In this document: one piece after another, positions 51,909 to 61,500 of the stretch
How positions within the stretch are numbered: position 1 is the stretch's first letter
Layout of the letters: every line of letters begins with the position of its first letter
Assembly: GCF_014699075.1 (NCBI RefSeq)
Contig: NZ_JACXAB010000002.1
Location: 124,001 to 188,000, forward strand
Direction: 5' to 3'
DNA: 64,000 bases
DNA from: Microvirga sp.
GTDB lineage: Bacteria > Pseudomonadota > Alphaproteobacteria > Rhizobiales > Beijerinckiaceae
Position numbers and translations under genes: made by a program
Notes under the pieces: model-generated
What the model saw: only the letters and a program-made list of their open reading frames with translations
Database searches by the model: none
What the model was told of the DNA's origin: nothing

Positions 51909-53789
51909 CTATGGAGCGCCCGAGAGCGCTTTGATGGTTTGCGCTGGCGATGCGGCCCCGGGCAAGTTGCCAATACCCTTCGCCGCGCCGCCAAATGTCC
52001 CTTTAAGTTGCTGCTGAGCCAAATCCGTAGCCTTCCCAAGGAGATTGCCCGCACCCTTTCCTGTGAGGTTGCTTATCCCAAGGGCGAGTGTGCCCCCGAT
52101 AGAGGTTGCGACTTTCGCACCATGGAAGATCCCAGAGATGCCAGCTGCAGCGAATGACCCTTCCCCACTCATACCCTGGTAGTTCGTAATTGCAGCGGCC
52201 AGAGCGGGAGCGGACCTCATTAACGAGGCGGCGATCGAGGCACTGGCGAAGGAGTAGATCAGGAAGTAGACCGTATCGCCTACCAGTTCGAGACTGACCC
52301 CAAGGGTGGTTGGATTCCCGGCCTTTTTCATTCCCTCGGAAAGGATGAACAGGACCACAGCAGACATCATGCCGGACATGATCAACAGAACGGCGCCGTA
52401 GAAGAAGCTCCGTAGCGCGTTGTGGAACGTTTTTTGGGTGCTCTTATAGACCCAGGCGTAAGCCAGGAACGGAGCGAAGGCGACAAAGAAGCCCATCCGG
52501 ATCAACGCTTCCACGATCTGGAAGGCGAAGAGCAAGAGAGCCAGCCAGAAGGTAGCCTGGACGAACATGGAAAGTATCGACAGGATCGCGATCACGGCCT
52601 TGCTGCGATCAGACGAGTCCTCCGCCTTGATCTGGCTCGCCGGCATCGCCGCCTTTGTGATTCCCTCGTTGATCGTCAGATGGACCGCGCAGACGAGATT
52701 GATCACGGACTCTCCGGCTTTGATGAGTTCCTGGTCCGTGCCCTGGATACGGTCATAGCGGCAGACGCCGCGCGAAGGGCTGTTGTGAAACGCCTGATTG
52801 CCGATGGCAGAGAGCTTGGTTCCAACCTCACCGCCTATAGCCATGGACGGAACAAGGACGTAGGGCCGCACCATTTCCGTGTAGAGGGTGCCTCCGCCAA
52901 TCAGGACAATGACAAAGGTAAACCGCATCACAAGCCAGAAGATGTCGTTCCAGCCGCCGGAGCTGGAAATCCAGAACAGGCGGGTGGCGATCAGCACACA
53001 GAAGACCGTCATGAAGATGATCCCCATGAGTTTTGCGGCCGAGGAACCGAGCTTGTTTACGAGCAGCGGCCCGATCTGGGAGGTAACTTCGATGACCCGG
53101 GCGGCAGCATCGCAGCTCCAGCACTCCTGGATCTGCAGGTCGGCTTTGGTGAACAGGTCGGGGTTCTGGACATCGCCGGGGATGTTCTCGAAGGGGTCCG
53201 AGACGGACTTTGACGGATCTGACTTCCCCCGCATGGCGTTCGCCATTTTACAGATCGTGGTGCCGTTGATATCCGAGAAGCCAGAGCAACTACCCGACTG
53301 AACCATCTTCTGACAGTTTCCGGTGCCGAGCTGGATGCACGCCATGATGAACGCGCCGTCGACCGGCTGCCCGTCGAAGGTTTGCATCCCTTGGAGCTTC
53401 TTGACGACGCTAGTGTTGACGCCGCCGTTCGTGACTTTCGCCCAAACCTCGACCTGCTGGTCCAGACCCATATTGGCATATTGCGCCGGTGTCAGGCCAT
53501 GTGCCCTCAGGTTGCTCTGATTGATCTGGAAGATGCCTGTGCAGCACGAGCCGTTATAGACGCCGGCGTTGCCCGAGGATTCATAGACACCAAGTTGGCC
53601 CATCTGATCCGCGTAGGCTCTGAGACTTGGGTCTAGAGACGACCGCCGCACAGCATCGGCAATCTGCTGGGAGGTGTAGTTGGTTTTCGGCCCGATCTGA
53701 GAAATCTTGGCGCTGGCCTGGGTTGTTGCCGTGGCGATGCCGATGAACAGGAAAGTCAGAAGGGCAATCCAACGAAAGGGCGCTTTCAT
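51909..53789 (-). CDS. Lytic transglycosylase fused to TrbL/VirB6-like membrane protein
   Basis: 626 residues from the ATG at 53787-53789. Signal peptide ends ASA. Residues about 55-130 form a lytic transglycosylase-like domain: YESSGN holds the catalytic Glu, then GIFQINQSNLRAHG. From about 230 on, five or six membrane helices (LMGIIFMTVFCVLIATRLF, WLVMRFTFVIVLIGGG, ALLLFAFQIVEALIRMGFFVAF, LRSFFYGAVLLIMSGMMSAVVLF) match the TrbL/VirB6 component of conjugative type IV secretion systems. The normal arrangement has VirB1 and VirB6 as separate genes, so this fusion is unusual. Cell-wall opening plus inner-membrane channel would be coupled in one protein. No other T4SS genes are in the window. 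Confidence 0.75.
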   Translation of the reverse strand: MKAPFRWIALLTFLFIGIATATTQASAKISQIGPKTNYTSQQIADAVRRSSLDPSLRAYADQMGQLGVYESSGNAGVYNGSCCTGIFQINQSNLRAHGLTPAQYANMGLDQQVEVWAKVTNGGVNTSVVKKLQGMQTFDGQPVDGAFIMACIQLGTGNCQKMVQSGSCSGFSDINGTTICKMANAMRGKSDPSKSVSDPFENIPGDVQNPDLFTKADLQIQECWSCDAAARVIEVTSQIGPLLVNKLGSSAAKLMGIIFMTVFCVLIATRLFWISSSGGWNDIFWLVMRFTFVIVLIGGGTLYTEMVRPYVLVPSMAIGGEVGTKLSAIGNQAFHNSPSRGVCRYDRIQGTDQELIKAGESVINLVCAVHLTINEGITKAAMPASQIKAEDSSDRSKAVIAILSILSMFVQATFWLALLLFAFQIVEALIRMGFFVAFAPFLAYAWVYKSTQKTFHNALRSFFYGAVLLIMSGMMSAVVLFILSEGMKKAGNPTTLGVSLELVGDTVYFLIYSFASASIAASLMRSAPALAAAITNYQGMSGEGSFAAAGISGIFHGAKVATSIGGTLALGISNLTGKGAGNLLGKATDLAQQQLKGTFGGAAKGIGNLPGAASPAQTIKALSGAP

Positions 53790-53837
53790 ACGTATTCCGC
53801 CTGGCCGTGCTTGAGTTCTCAAATCATCAGCGCACAA

Positions 53838-53889
53838 AGAAAGAGGGCTGACGTCATCCCGTGGGTACCACGGCGTCAGCCCTCTTTCT
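53838..53889 (-). terminator. Long hairpin with 16-bp perfect arms
   Basis: AGAAAGAGGGCTGACG and CGTCAGCCCTCTTTCT are perfect partners, with a loop containing a second CCGTGG/CCACGG pair. It lies between the secreted gene (stop 53941) and the TrbL-like start, where it could end the first transcript or attenuate the second. The T-run is short. Confidence 0.65.
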
Positions 53890-53940
53890 ATAAGGATCTA
53901 GCGTTTTATTTCTTATGCAAGCATTGTAATTCGCCGCAGG

Positions 53941-54498
53941 CTACCGGATCTTCATGGTGGTGGTACAATCGCGGACGGGGCGGCCATTCCGCAGCGCCCG
54001 GATGGTCACAGCACCCTGCTTCTCGTCATAGGCGACAAAGGTCGCGTTGGTGCGCGGGTCAGGAGCGTCGGGAACATCCTGATAGGCGTAGAGGAAGCAA
54101 GCTTTCGAGCGGGTGGTCTTCGTCCCCTGAGGGCCGGTCACCGTGACACGGACAGGGCAGATGCTATGAAGATCGGTGCTGGAGAAGGAGTTCGCGCCGC
54201 CATCGCAGTCCCGGGCGACGCTGATCAGGCTGACCGTGATCTGTTCGGCTCCCTCGGTGAAGGTATGGGACAGGAACTGTGCCGGAGCATTCCCCTTCAT
54301 GAACCGCTCCTCCTTAAGGGTCTCGCGGAAATAGCGGTTGTTGCTGTCGATCACATCGGCCCAGATTTGTGCCATCTGGGGCGTCGCCGCGGACGGCTGC
54401 AGGAGATCGCTGAAGGTCATGGCCTTCCAATCCTGTGCCGCAGCAGCGCCCGTGAGAGCCAGTGTGACTGCAGCGAAACCCAGAAACCTCTTTAACAT
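53941..54498 (-). CDS. Secreted hypothetical protein upstream of the TrbL-like gene
   Basis: 185 residues. Signal peptide ends GAAAAQ. No family; a Cys pair (SICPVRVT, SKACFLYAYQ) suggests a disulfide. The TrbL-like gene follows after a 150-base gap holding the long hairpin. AATTCCCCGAGTAGGACG precedes the start, a weak leader copy. Confidence 0.6.
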   Translation of the reverse strand: MLKRFLGFAAVTLALTGAAAAQDWKAMTFSDLLQPSAATPQMAQIWADVIDSNNRYFRETLKEERFMKGNAPAQFLSHTFTEGAEQITVSLISVARDCDGGANSFSSTDLHSICPVRVTVTGPQGTKTTRSKACFLYAYQDVPDAPDPRTNATFVAYDEKQGAVTIRALRNGRPVRDCTTTMKIR

Positions 54499-54573
54499 CG
54501 TGTCGTCCTACTCGGGGAATTTATTGGTCATATCCTCAACACCTGCTTCGGAAAGGAAGCAAGTGTCAGTCTT

Positions 54574-56727
54574 CTAGTGAAACTGCCTGAACGTGCACAG
54601 ATCAGCCTCGACAATATCGTTAATATAGACGTTAGGCCGGCGCTCGGAGCCATCCTGGGAGCGATTGAACCGGCTCTTCGCATAGCTGATGATCAGATTG
54701 AGCTTGGCGCGGGTCATAGCGACATAGGCGAGCCGACGCTCCTCCTCGAGATCCGTGTCCGGACGGACCACAGGGAAGATTCCTTCCTCCCAGCCGACCA
54801 GGTAGACGTAATCGAACTCCAGGCCCTTGGCCGCGTGGATCGTGCCAAGCCAAACGGCATCATCAACAGAGCTGTCCGTCTCCAGGAGGCTCATGGAATC
54901 GACGAAGTCCTGGATGTTGGTCTGCTCCTTGGCAACGAACAGGTACTGCTCGACGCGCTCCTCGATTGAGGTCGCCTGCTTGCGAAGCTGATCGCCCTTG
55001 CGCTTGTCGGCCTGGTGTTCCGCCTTCTCCCGGAGCTCCTCGACATGCTCCTTGATGCCGCATTCGGAGATCACCTTCTGGATCACCTCATCCAGTGGGA
55101 CGCCGAGGCGGTAATCGTCCCCGATCTCGTCGATGAAATCGACGAAGGCTTTGACCTTCTCCAGGGCAGCCTTGCGGATCGCGCCGGTCTGGATCTGGTT
55201 ACTCAGGATGTCGATCATCGGGAGTTCCGTCACCCGGGCGGTCTCGGACAGCTTCGACAGGCTTTCCTTGCCGAAGCCCCTGGGCTTGGCATCGATCGCA
55301 TATTCGAAGGCCGCATTGTCCGCTCTGTTGAGCATCAGCCGGAGATAGGCGGACAGCACTTTGATTTCGGCTGTCTGGTTGAATTTGCGGCCTGCCGTGA
55401 CTGTGAAGGGGATCCGGCGCATGGTGAGGGCAGGCTGAAAGCCGTTCAGTTCCATGGAGGCGCGGGAGATGATGGCGACCTGGCTCGGCCGGATGCCCTT
55501 TTTGAGCTTGCGCTCGATGTCGTCGACGATCCAGGAGACTTCGCCCCGGTCTTCCGAGAACTCGTGCACGAGCACCGGGGTACCTTGGGCCCCCTCCGTG
55601 AAGAGTGCTTTGCCGTGGCGGCTCTCGTTTCCGGCGATTACGTGGTTGGCCGCGTTGAGAATGGCCCGGGTCGAGCGGAAGTTCTGCTCAAGGCGGATGA
55701 TCCGAGCATTGGGGTAGCGGTTCCCGAAGCTCAGGATGTTGTCGATATTGGCGCCACGGAAGCTGTAGACCGACTGATCGTCATCGCCGACGCATGTGTA
55801 GTAGCAGCCTTGGCCGTTATCGGTAATGAGGTCGAGCCATTCCTGCTGAACGTCGTTGGTGTCCTGGTACTCGTCCACGAGAACGGCCCGCCAAAGGTTC
55901 TGGTAGTAGCGCCGGACGGCCTCGTCATCCCGAAGGAGATCCCGGCCTTTAATGAGAATGTCGTTGTAATCGACCGCGTTCATGCGCTCCTTGGCGCGCT
56001 CGTAGCGGTGATACATCTGCTCGATGCCATGGGGAGTCAGAAATGTGCCCCGGTGGAAGTTCTGCGGGAAGCCGCGTCCGGTCTTTTTGCCCTCGATGCA
56101 GTCGAGGATGAAGGCGTAGTCGACCTGGCGGCGGCTGTCGCCCGAATCGGGCGGCACGATATGCTCGCCATAGGAGAGGCTGGCATAGCAGTCCTTGACG
56201 ACATTCTTTTGATCGTCCGCGTCGAGAACCGAGAAGTTGGACTCCAGTCCGGCACGCTCGGCATTGTCCCGCAGGAGACGGGCGGAGATGGCATGAAAGG
56301 TGCCGACGTCCATGGCTTTGGCAACCGGGCCCATCATATTGGCCAGACGGTGCTTCATTTCCTGGGCGGCTTTACGGGTAAACGTGACGGCGAGGACTTG
56401 GTGGGGCTGGACACGCTGGGATCCGACCAGGAAGCCGATGCGGGAGGTAAGCGACTTGGTTTTGCCCGTTCCGGCGCCGGCCAGAATGAGGAGCGGTTCC
56501 TCGCCGTGGGTGACGGCCGCTTCCTGAATTTCGATCAGGCTGGTGAGGGCTCTCGTCCGGGACTCGTCGGCATTGAAAACAGCAGCGTGCCCAAGGGCGC
56601 TGTGATCCTCGATTTCTGAGAAAACGTCGTCTTCGAGGGCATAGTCGGGAATTGTTGGCTGGAACGGGGCCTCGGACTCGTCGATGTCGTAGTGATCGAA
56701 CGGGTTGGAAACGAGATCGAGAGCCAT
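54574..56727 (-). CDS. uvrD: UvrD/PcrA-type superfamily 1A helicase
   Basis: 717 residues with AAGGA ahead of the ATG. Motif I AGAGTGKTKSL near 84, motif II VDEYQDTNDVQQEW near 288, motif III GDDDQSVYSFRGA near 318, motif V GTIHAAKGLEFDYVYLVGWEEG near 625 and motif VI YVAMTRAKLN near 670. This fits 3'-5' DNA helicases of repair and rolling-circle replication. The first 60 residues are an extension rich in acidic residues. The last part carries DIVEADLCTFRQFH. Neighbours encode small DNA-metabolism proteins, so it is probably part of a replication-repair operon. Whether it replaces host UvrD is unknown. Confidence 0.9.
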   Translation of the reverse strand: MALDLVSNPFDHYDIDESEAPFQPTIPDYALEDDVFSEIEDHSALGHAAVFNADESRTRALTSLIEIQEAAVTHGEEPLLILAGAGTGKTKSLTSRIGFLVGSQRVQPHQVLAVTFTRKAAQEMKHRLANMMGPVAKAMDVGTFHAISARLLRDNAERAGLESNFSVLDADDQKNVVKDCYASLSYGEHIVPPDSGDSRRQVDYAFILDCIEGKKTGRGFPQNFHRGTFLTPHGIEQMYHRYERAKERMNAVDYNDILIKGRDLLRDDEAVRRYYQNLWRAVLVDEYQDTNDVQQEWLDLITDNGQGCYYTCVGDDDQSVYSFRGANIDNILSFGNRYPNARIIRLEQNFRSTRAILNAANHVIAGNESRHGKALFTEGAQGTPVLVHEFSEDRGEVSWIVDDIERKLKKGIRPSQVAIISRASMELNGFQPALTMRRIPFTVTAGRKFNQTAEIKVLSAYLRLMLNRADNAAFEYAIDAKPRGFGKESLSKLSETARVTELPMIDILSNQIQTGAIRKAALEKVKAFVDFIDEIGDDYRLGVPLDEVIQKVISECGIKEHVEELREKAEHQADKRKGDQLRKQATSIEERVEQYLFVAKEQTNIQDFVDSMSLLETDSSVDDAVWLGTIHAAKGLEFDYVYLVGWEEGIFPVVRPDTDLEEERRLAYVAMTRAKLNLIISYAKSRFNRSQDGSERRPNVYINDIVEADLCTFRQFH

Positions 56728-56741
56728 GACAGGGGTTCCTT

Positions 56742-57032
56742 TTATCCTCCGGCGGGCGCGAGGGCCCTCTCGGGACTTCTTATGGTGGCCTTGGGAGCCA
56801 CCGGCTCCTGGCGTTGTTCGGCGGCTATGAGCGCAATCAGCCGGCCCGTCCTGACCGCCTGGTCAGGACGCTTGCCAGCGATGTCGATAAATCGGTAGAC
56901 CCGGCCGCCCACGTTCACCGCACCTTCTGGCGTGAGAGCGCCAATGATGACGGTGTCTGCCGATCCTGTTGCGGTGGGCGGATGCACCGTCTTTGCGTCG
57001 AAATCGACGAAGACGATAATTCCGTCCGCCAC
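56742..57032 (-). CDS. Small hypothetical protein
   Basis: 96 residues from a GTG start at 57030-57032; a GTG at 57060-57062 would add ten residues but would place the leader element inside the coding part. Core VFVDFDAKTVHPP and VIIGALTPEGAVNVGGRVYRF. Probably co-transcribed with uvrD. Unknown family. Confidence 0.5.
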   Translation of the reverse strand: MADGIIVFVDFDAKTVHPPTATGSADTVIIGALTPEGAVNVGGRVYRFIDIAGKRPDQAVRTGRLIALIAAEQRQEPVAPKATIRSPERALAPAGG

Positions 57033-57038
57033 CAGGAC

Positions 57039-57049
57039 TTTTGGGGTTT
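57039..57049 (-). promoter_or_regulatory. Leader element AAACCCCAAAA
   Basis: Lies 6 bases upstream of the preferred GTG start of the 57032 gene; like the dnaQ copy, it would fall inside the coding part if an upstream GTG were used. Confidence 0.45.
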
Positions 57050-57065
57050 GGGTTCCCGACACTTT

Positions 57066-57542
57066 TTAGAACTCGATTGATCCGTCACGCCACAGAGCAG
57101 CCAGCTGGGGGGCGATCACCGCCTTTGCGCTGCCGTTCCCTTTGAACTCGAACCCGGCCACTTCCTCGCCGTCGAACTTCAGACGAACCGTCAGCTTGTT
57201 CTCGCGATCGAGGATATCGGCACTGCGCCGGGCCAGATCTTTGCCGCCGGCATCGTATTCCTTAAGAACGTGTGCCCCCATGAGACCGCCTTCGGAGGGT
57301 TCAGCAATCGAAATGCGCTTGAGGGTGAACTGATCGCCGAGCTGCTGCTCAAGGCTGGAGATGATATCGCTGGGCTTGCGCTGGCCGTCGACGGCGTACT
57401 GCTCGACAACGACTTTAGTAACGATGACGCGGGCGCCGGAGTCATCGGGTTTGGGTTGGGCGACCATTTTGAGAAAACCTTCACGGGGCTTGTTGGAGGG
57501 GAGGGGAACTCGATCCGTCGAGGAGACGAGGCGAAGGGTCAT
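57066..57542 (-). CDS. Hypothetical protein in the SSB operon
   Basis: 158 residues. The ATG overlaps the SSB-like stop (ATGA), so they are translationally coupled. Segments ARVIVTKVVVEQYAVDGQRKPSDI and LDRENKLTVRLKFDGEEVAGFEFKGNG look like a beta-sheet protein. Unknown family. A function next to single-strand binding is likely. Confidence 0.6.
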   Translation of the reverse strand: MTLRLVSSTDRVPLPSNKPREGFLKMVAQPKPDDSGARVIVTKVVVEQYAVDGQRKPSDIISSLEQQLGDQFTLKRISIAEPSEGGLMGAHVLKEYDAGGKDLARRSADILDRENKLTVRLKFDGEEVAGFEFKGNGSAKAVIAPQLAALWRDGSIEF

Positions 57543-57952
57543 GCTGCAAGCCCACGCGAGACCGGCGAGGACGCATTAGGCTCGGCAGCGGGATTGAGGG
57601 TAACGGGAAGGAAGCGGCTGAAGTGATTGCCGCGCTTAATGGAGATGTAGGGAAGTTCTGGGCCTCCCTCGACCTCAGAGCGATACTGGAGTCGGCCGCT
57701 CAAGGTGATCCAGTCGCCATCCTTAAGAACGCCTTGGATGTCGTCGGTGATGACTTCCTTGGAGTAGACGACGATGCGGTGGTTTTCTTCTTTCTCCACC
57801 GTGGAGGATTTCGCCGTGCCCTTGCCACGAGTGAAAGAGGCTCGGGTCGTCAGGGTAAACTCTGCGATCATGCCTCCTGAATCCTGGAAGGATTTGATGC
57901 TGATGTCGCCTTTAACGACTCCGCAGAGTGAGATCTGATTAAGCCAGGACAC
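57539..57952 (-). CDS. Single-stranded DNA-binding protein-like (OB fold)
   Basis: 137 residues from the GTG at 57950-57952, preceded by ACGGAG at 8 bases; an upstream TTG adds nine residues and is less likely. The pattern GVVKGDISIK, then EFTLTTR, then NHRIVVYSKEV and LKDGDWITLSGRLQYR fits SSB/PriB OB folds. Length is close to SSB core plus a short tail, but the acidic DDDIPF tail is missing. It should coat single-stranded DNA for the polymerase and Rad52-like protein. Preceded by the GATTTGCGAATC element. Confidence 0.75.
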   Translation of the reverse strand: MSWLNQISLCGVVKGDISIKSFQDSGGMIAEFTLTTRASFTRGKGTAKSSTVEKEENHRIVVYSKEVITDDIQGVLKDGDWITLSGRLQYRSEVEGGPELPYISIKRGNHFSRFLPVTLNPAAEPNASSPVSRGLAA

Positions 57953-57965
57953 GGCTTTCTCCGTT

Positions 57966-57977
57966 GATTCGCAAATC
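57966..57977 (-). promoter_or_regulatory. Near-palindrome GATTTGCGAATC before the SSB-like gene
   Basis: Identical to 25398-25409; 13 bases from the GTG start, partly in the ribosome-site position; contains a GANTC site. Confidence 0.45.
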
Positions 57978-58089
57978 AAGAAACTCGGTTACTCTTAAGC
58001 CGTGTATATCCCGCTTTCTGCCGAAGTGTAATGCGGAAAAGCTTTTAACTATTTCGAGCAACAGGATTGATGGTTAAATGTGGCCCGGA

Positions 58090-58518
58090 TCACACGTCTT
58101 TGGCGAAGCTGCGCCGGGATTTGGAGCACATCTCGACCCAGCGTGCCTCATCCGACTTGTCGAACGAGACCCGGCGGACGTTGAAATCGATGGTGACGGA
58201 ACGGTTGGATACAGTCGCTACGAGAGCAATCCGCTGATCCTCAATCTTTTCCGGATCGCCATTCCAGTCGCGATCGGCGAACTTGTGAGAGAAACCTACT
58301 GACCGGGATTCAGGATTGCTGCGCAGTTCCGAGGAGGCGGCTGCGGCGAAAGCCTCGACCAGAGCAAGAGCCCGCATGGTGGCACCATCAAATCCGGTGA
58401 AGTCCGGGTCGGTGCCGATTGCCTGCTGGTAGACCCGACGGGTGACATGAACTGTGCGGCCGTCCCATTCACCAACGGTGAGGAAAGCCTTCTGACGGGG
58501 CTGAACGTCCTGCATCAT
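58090..58518 (-). CDS. Hypothetical protein
   Basis: 142 residues with TAGGAGAC before the ATG. Core WDGRTVHVTRRVYQQ, ALVEAFAAAASSEL, VTIDFNVRRVSFD. Unknown family. Stands alone between a terminator and the SSB-like gene. Confidence 0.6.
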   Translation of the reverse strand: MMQDVQPRQKAFLTVGEWDGRTVHVTRRVYQQAIGTDPDFTGFDGATMRALALVEAFAAAASSELRSNPESRSVGFSHKFADRDWNGDPEKIEDQRIALVATVSNRSVTIDFNVRRVSFDKSDEARWVEMCSKSRRSFAKDV

Positions 58519-58536
58519 GTTCTGTCTCCTAGGAAT

Positions 58537-58564
58537 GAAAAAGCCCTGGCTTTTGGCCAGGGCT
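58537..58564 (-). terminator. Rho-independent terminator
   Basis: Stem AGCCCTGGC with GCCAGGGCT and T-run on the minus strand; 28 bases after the 58593 stop. Confidence 0.85.
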
Positions 58565-58592
58565 GCTGATCGCTGGATTGTCTTAAGAGCGG

Positions 58593-61500
58593 TTACATCC
58601 CAATCCCATTCTGTTGGGACCTGGCAACACGGAACTTATCGTTTGCTGCCAGCTGAGAGAGCTTCGTTTCCATCTCGCGCCGATCCTTATCAGCAACGAC
58701 AACGGAGATCTCTTCAGGGGATTTAGCACTCTTTTGCTCATACTCGGTCGGGTGCCTAGCAACTCCATACTTGATCGCAATCTGAGCGGCCGTCAGGCCG
58801 TTCAGGTCATCACGGGTGAGCGACTTGGCTTTTCCGGACTCCACGTTCTCGATGAACGCTCCCATTTCGCCGCTCTTCATGATCACCGTCGCCGGCCGCG
58901 TGAAGGATGCCACGCGGACCATGGGGCTGGACTGGGGATCCATGCCGCCATCGGCGTTGTAGCCATTGCTTTCGAACACGCCATCCGCGCCCTGGAAGCC
59001 GACGCCAACCGGGCTGATGGTGTTACCGCCGCGTCCCGTCTGGGCAGAGATGGTTCCCATTTCACGGGTGAGGCGCACGTTCGCCGTGAAGTTCAGGAAC
59101 TCCTCCGGGTTCGGGGACAGGGTAGCGACAGGGCGGGTCTGGCCAGCCTCGACGGCGATCAGGGCAGACACGTCCTTTTCGCCGGCAGCGGCAAGCACCA
59201 CGCTCTTCGACGTCTCGGTGGCCATCTGCAGGACCTTGGTCCGGTTGGCAGGCCCCTCGTTCTTGCCGAAGCCCTGGGCCGAGATCATCGATCCGCTGCC
59301 GTTCTCGATGGCGACGAACAGAGCATCCACGGCCTTGTCCGAGATGCCGGTTGCATCCTTATCGGGGGAGAAGGCCACGAACTTGGCACCGTGCTTGGCG
59401 GCAGCCTCAATCACGGCCTCGCCGATACCCTTCTCGGCGGTTGTGTGAATGACGGCTCCCTTTTCGGCAGCTTCCTTGACGACCTGCTCAATGGCGCCCT
59501 TGGTCCTCTCACCGATCTCGTTGTTGTGGCCGATGATGGCGACAGCATTGCCGACCGACGGCTCGCCGAAGACCACGACAGGAAGCCCACGGGCCTTGGC
59601 GAAGTCGGAGGTGAGATCATAGCGCATGTCGTTCTGCTTGGCGGCCTCGACCTTGATCGATGCATCCATGAGCAGGGCTTCCAGAGCAGCAGGATTGCGA
59701 AGCTTCTCGACACCCGGGCGAAGGGCTGCCGCAACCGGGCGCAGCGAGGCCATTTCTTCCTTGGTCAGAGACACAACCTTGTTGCCTGACCGGGAGGCGA
59801 ACTCGACAACCTCGCCGAGGGTCTTGAACTGGCTTTGAACGACGGAGAGCTTCTGGATACCCGTGATCTGGGCTAGAGCGAGGCTGTTGACCGTGGCGAT
59901 GGTCTTCTGCTCGTTGCTCAGGCCAGGAGTGGCCGGGTCGATCAGACCCGCAGAGCAGCTCTGGATCTCGCGGCGAGCGCGCTCCTGAGGGGTCGGGGCA
60001 CCCATAACAGCGACCTTATAGGCCTCATCCAGGTTGACCGAAGCACCATTGTTGTCCCGGACCTCGACCTGCTTGCCGCCTTCAACACCGCGCCGGACAT
60101 GCTGGCAGGTGTTGAAGTCGTTCTGCTCAAGACCAAAGACTGCGATGCGGTTCGAAATGGATTGAGCCACCTGCCAACCGATCATACGGGCCTGGTTGTC
60201 AGACTTGCCATCCGGATGCAGGACGATGAGCTTGCCGCGGGCGGCGCGCTGGCCCTCGCGGGAATAGAGATCGAAGGCCTCCTCCGGGTTGGACGGGTTC
60301 GGAACTGTGATCTGCATCTTGCGGTCATTGAAGCTCTTGGCACCGTTCTCGCCCACGATCTTCATGCGGGTGGTCTTGGCCGACACAGTGGCGTTGATCA
60401 CGGCAAAGCCGTTCTTCTCAGCCGCGTCCGTGAGAGCCTTATAGGACTTAGACTTGTCGTCGACGGTCACGACAAGGCTGGTGCGGGTATGAGGAGGCAG
60501 AGCCTTGTTGGAAACCGCGATCTGGGCCACGTAGTCGTTGACTGCGCCGGCATTCTTGTAGAACCGGGATCCCTCGACGGCGACAGTGGGGAACTTCAGG
60601 CCGCTGGTCTCAGCCCCGAAGAGGGCAGGACGAATGGTCATCTTCACCGGGACGATCTTGCCGTCGTCGGCCTTCTTGTAGGATGCTATTTCAACCGGGC
60701 GGGAGAAGTCTTCACGGATCTGCTTCGCCGCATTGGCAATGGCCGTACGGGACGGAACATTGGGACCAGCGGAAGCAGCGAAGGAAACCCAGGCCTCGGC
60801 AATCAGGGCCTGAGGGCGGGAAGCCATCACAAAGTCCGTCCGGTCCATCTGCTGCGAGGCATGACGGCTCATGGCAGTGGTGATCGAGGCCTTGTCGTGA
60901 CCGCTCGCCTGCAGGTCGGCCAGCGCCTGCTTCTGGCTCTGGAACAGGTCCGAGGCCAGAACCTCGTTAGCAAGGGCGCTCAGGTCGGGCCCAAAAGCGG
61001 GCTTCGATCCGCGGTCCGAGCCGGCGGCCAGCTTCTCGTAGCTTTCCTTCTGCCGCTCCATATCGGTGCGGACGATCCAGTCAGGGCGATCCTTGGTACC
61101 GTCTACAATACCCATAGCGGCATTATCGATGAAGGCCGTGAAGATACGGCGGTCCTTCTCGTCCGAGATCGCGTCGGTGATACGGGAGACAAGGCGCAGG
61201 CGGTTATAGACGGCACGCTCGAAAGTCTCATTGCCAGCGAACGGGTCAGCAGCCTGCTGGGCAGGGGCCTTCCCCTCCGGAGCGAACGAGGAGCGCAGGA
61301 TCTGCCGGGTCATCTGCTCACGACGGTCGGCGGACACGTCGACAATGTTGCCGAGCTCGTCCTCGTCGTCCTTGAAGGGGACTGTCGTGTCGGCGTAGAT
61401 GTCAGCCACAGCCTTCGTCAGCGTCCGGTAGGCCTGGGTGTTCCGCAGGCGGACAACGGTTGCATCGCTGTCGTCGGTGATGGTGTGACCCTGGGCTGAG

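Noticed and set aside
53838-53889. Possible CRISPR repeat or recombination site at the long inverted repeat
   Set aside because: Only one copy, no spacers, no cas genes; hairpin between genes fits a terminator or attenuator.
55015-56619. 534-codon open frame on the plus strand antisense to uvrD
   Set aside because: It is the mirror frame of a G+C-rich gene with all helicase motifs on the other strand; no ribosome site and no domain.
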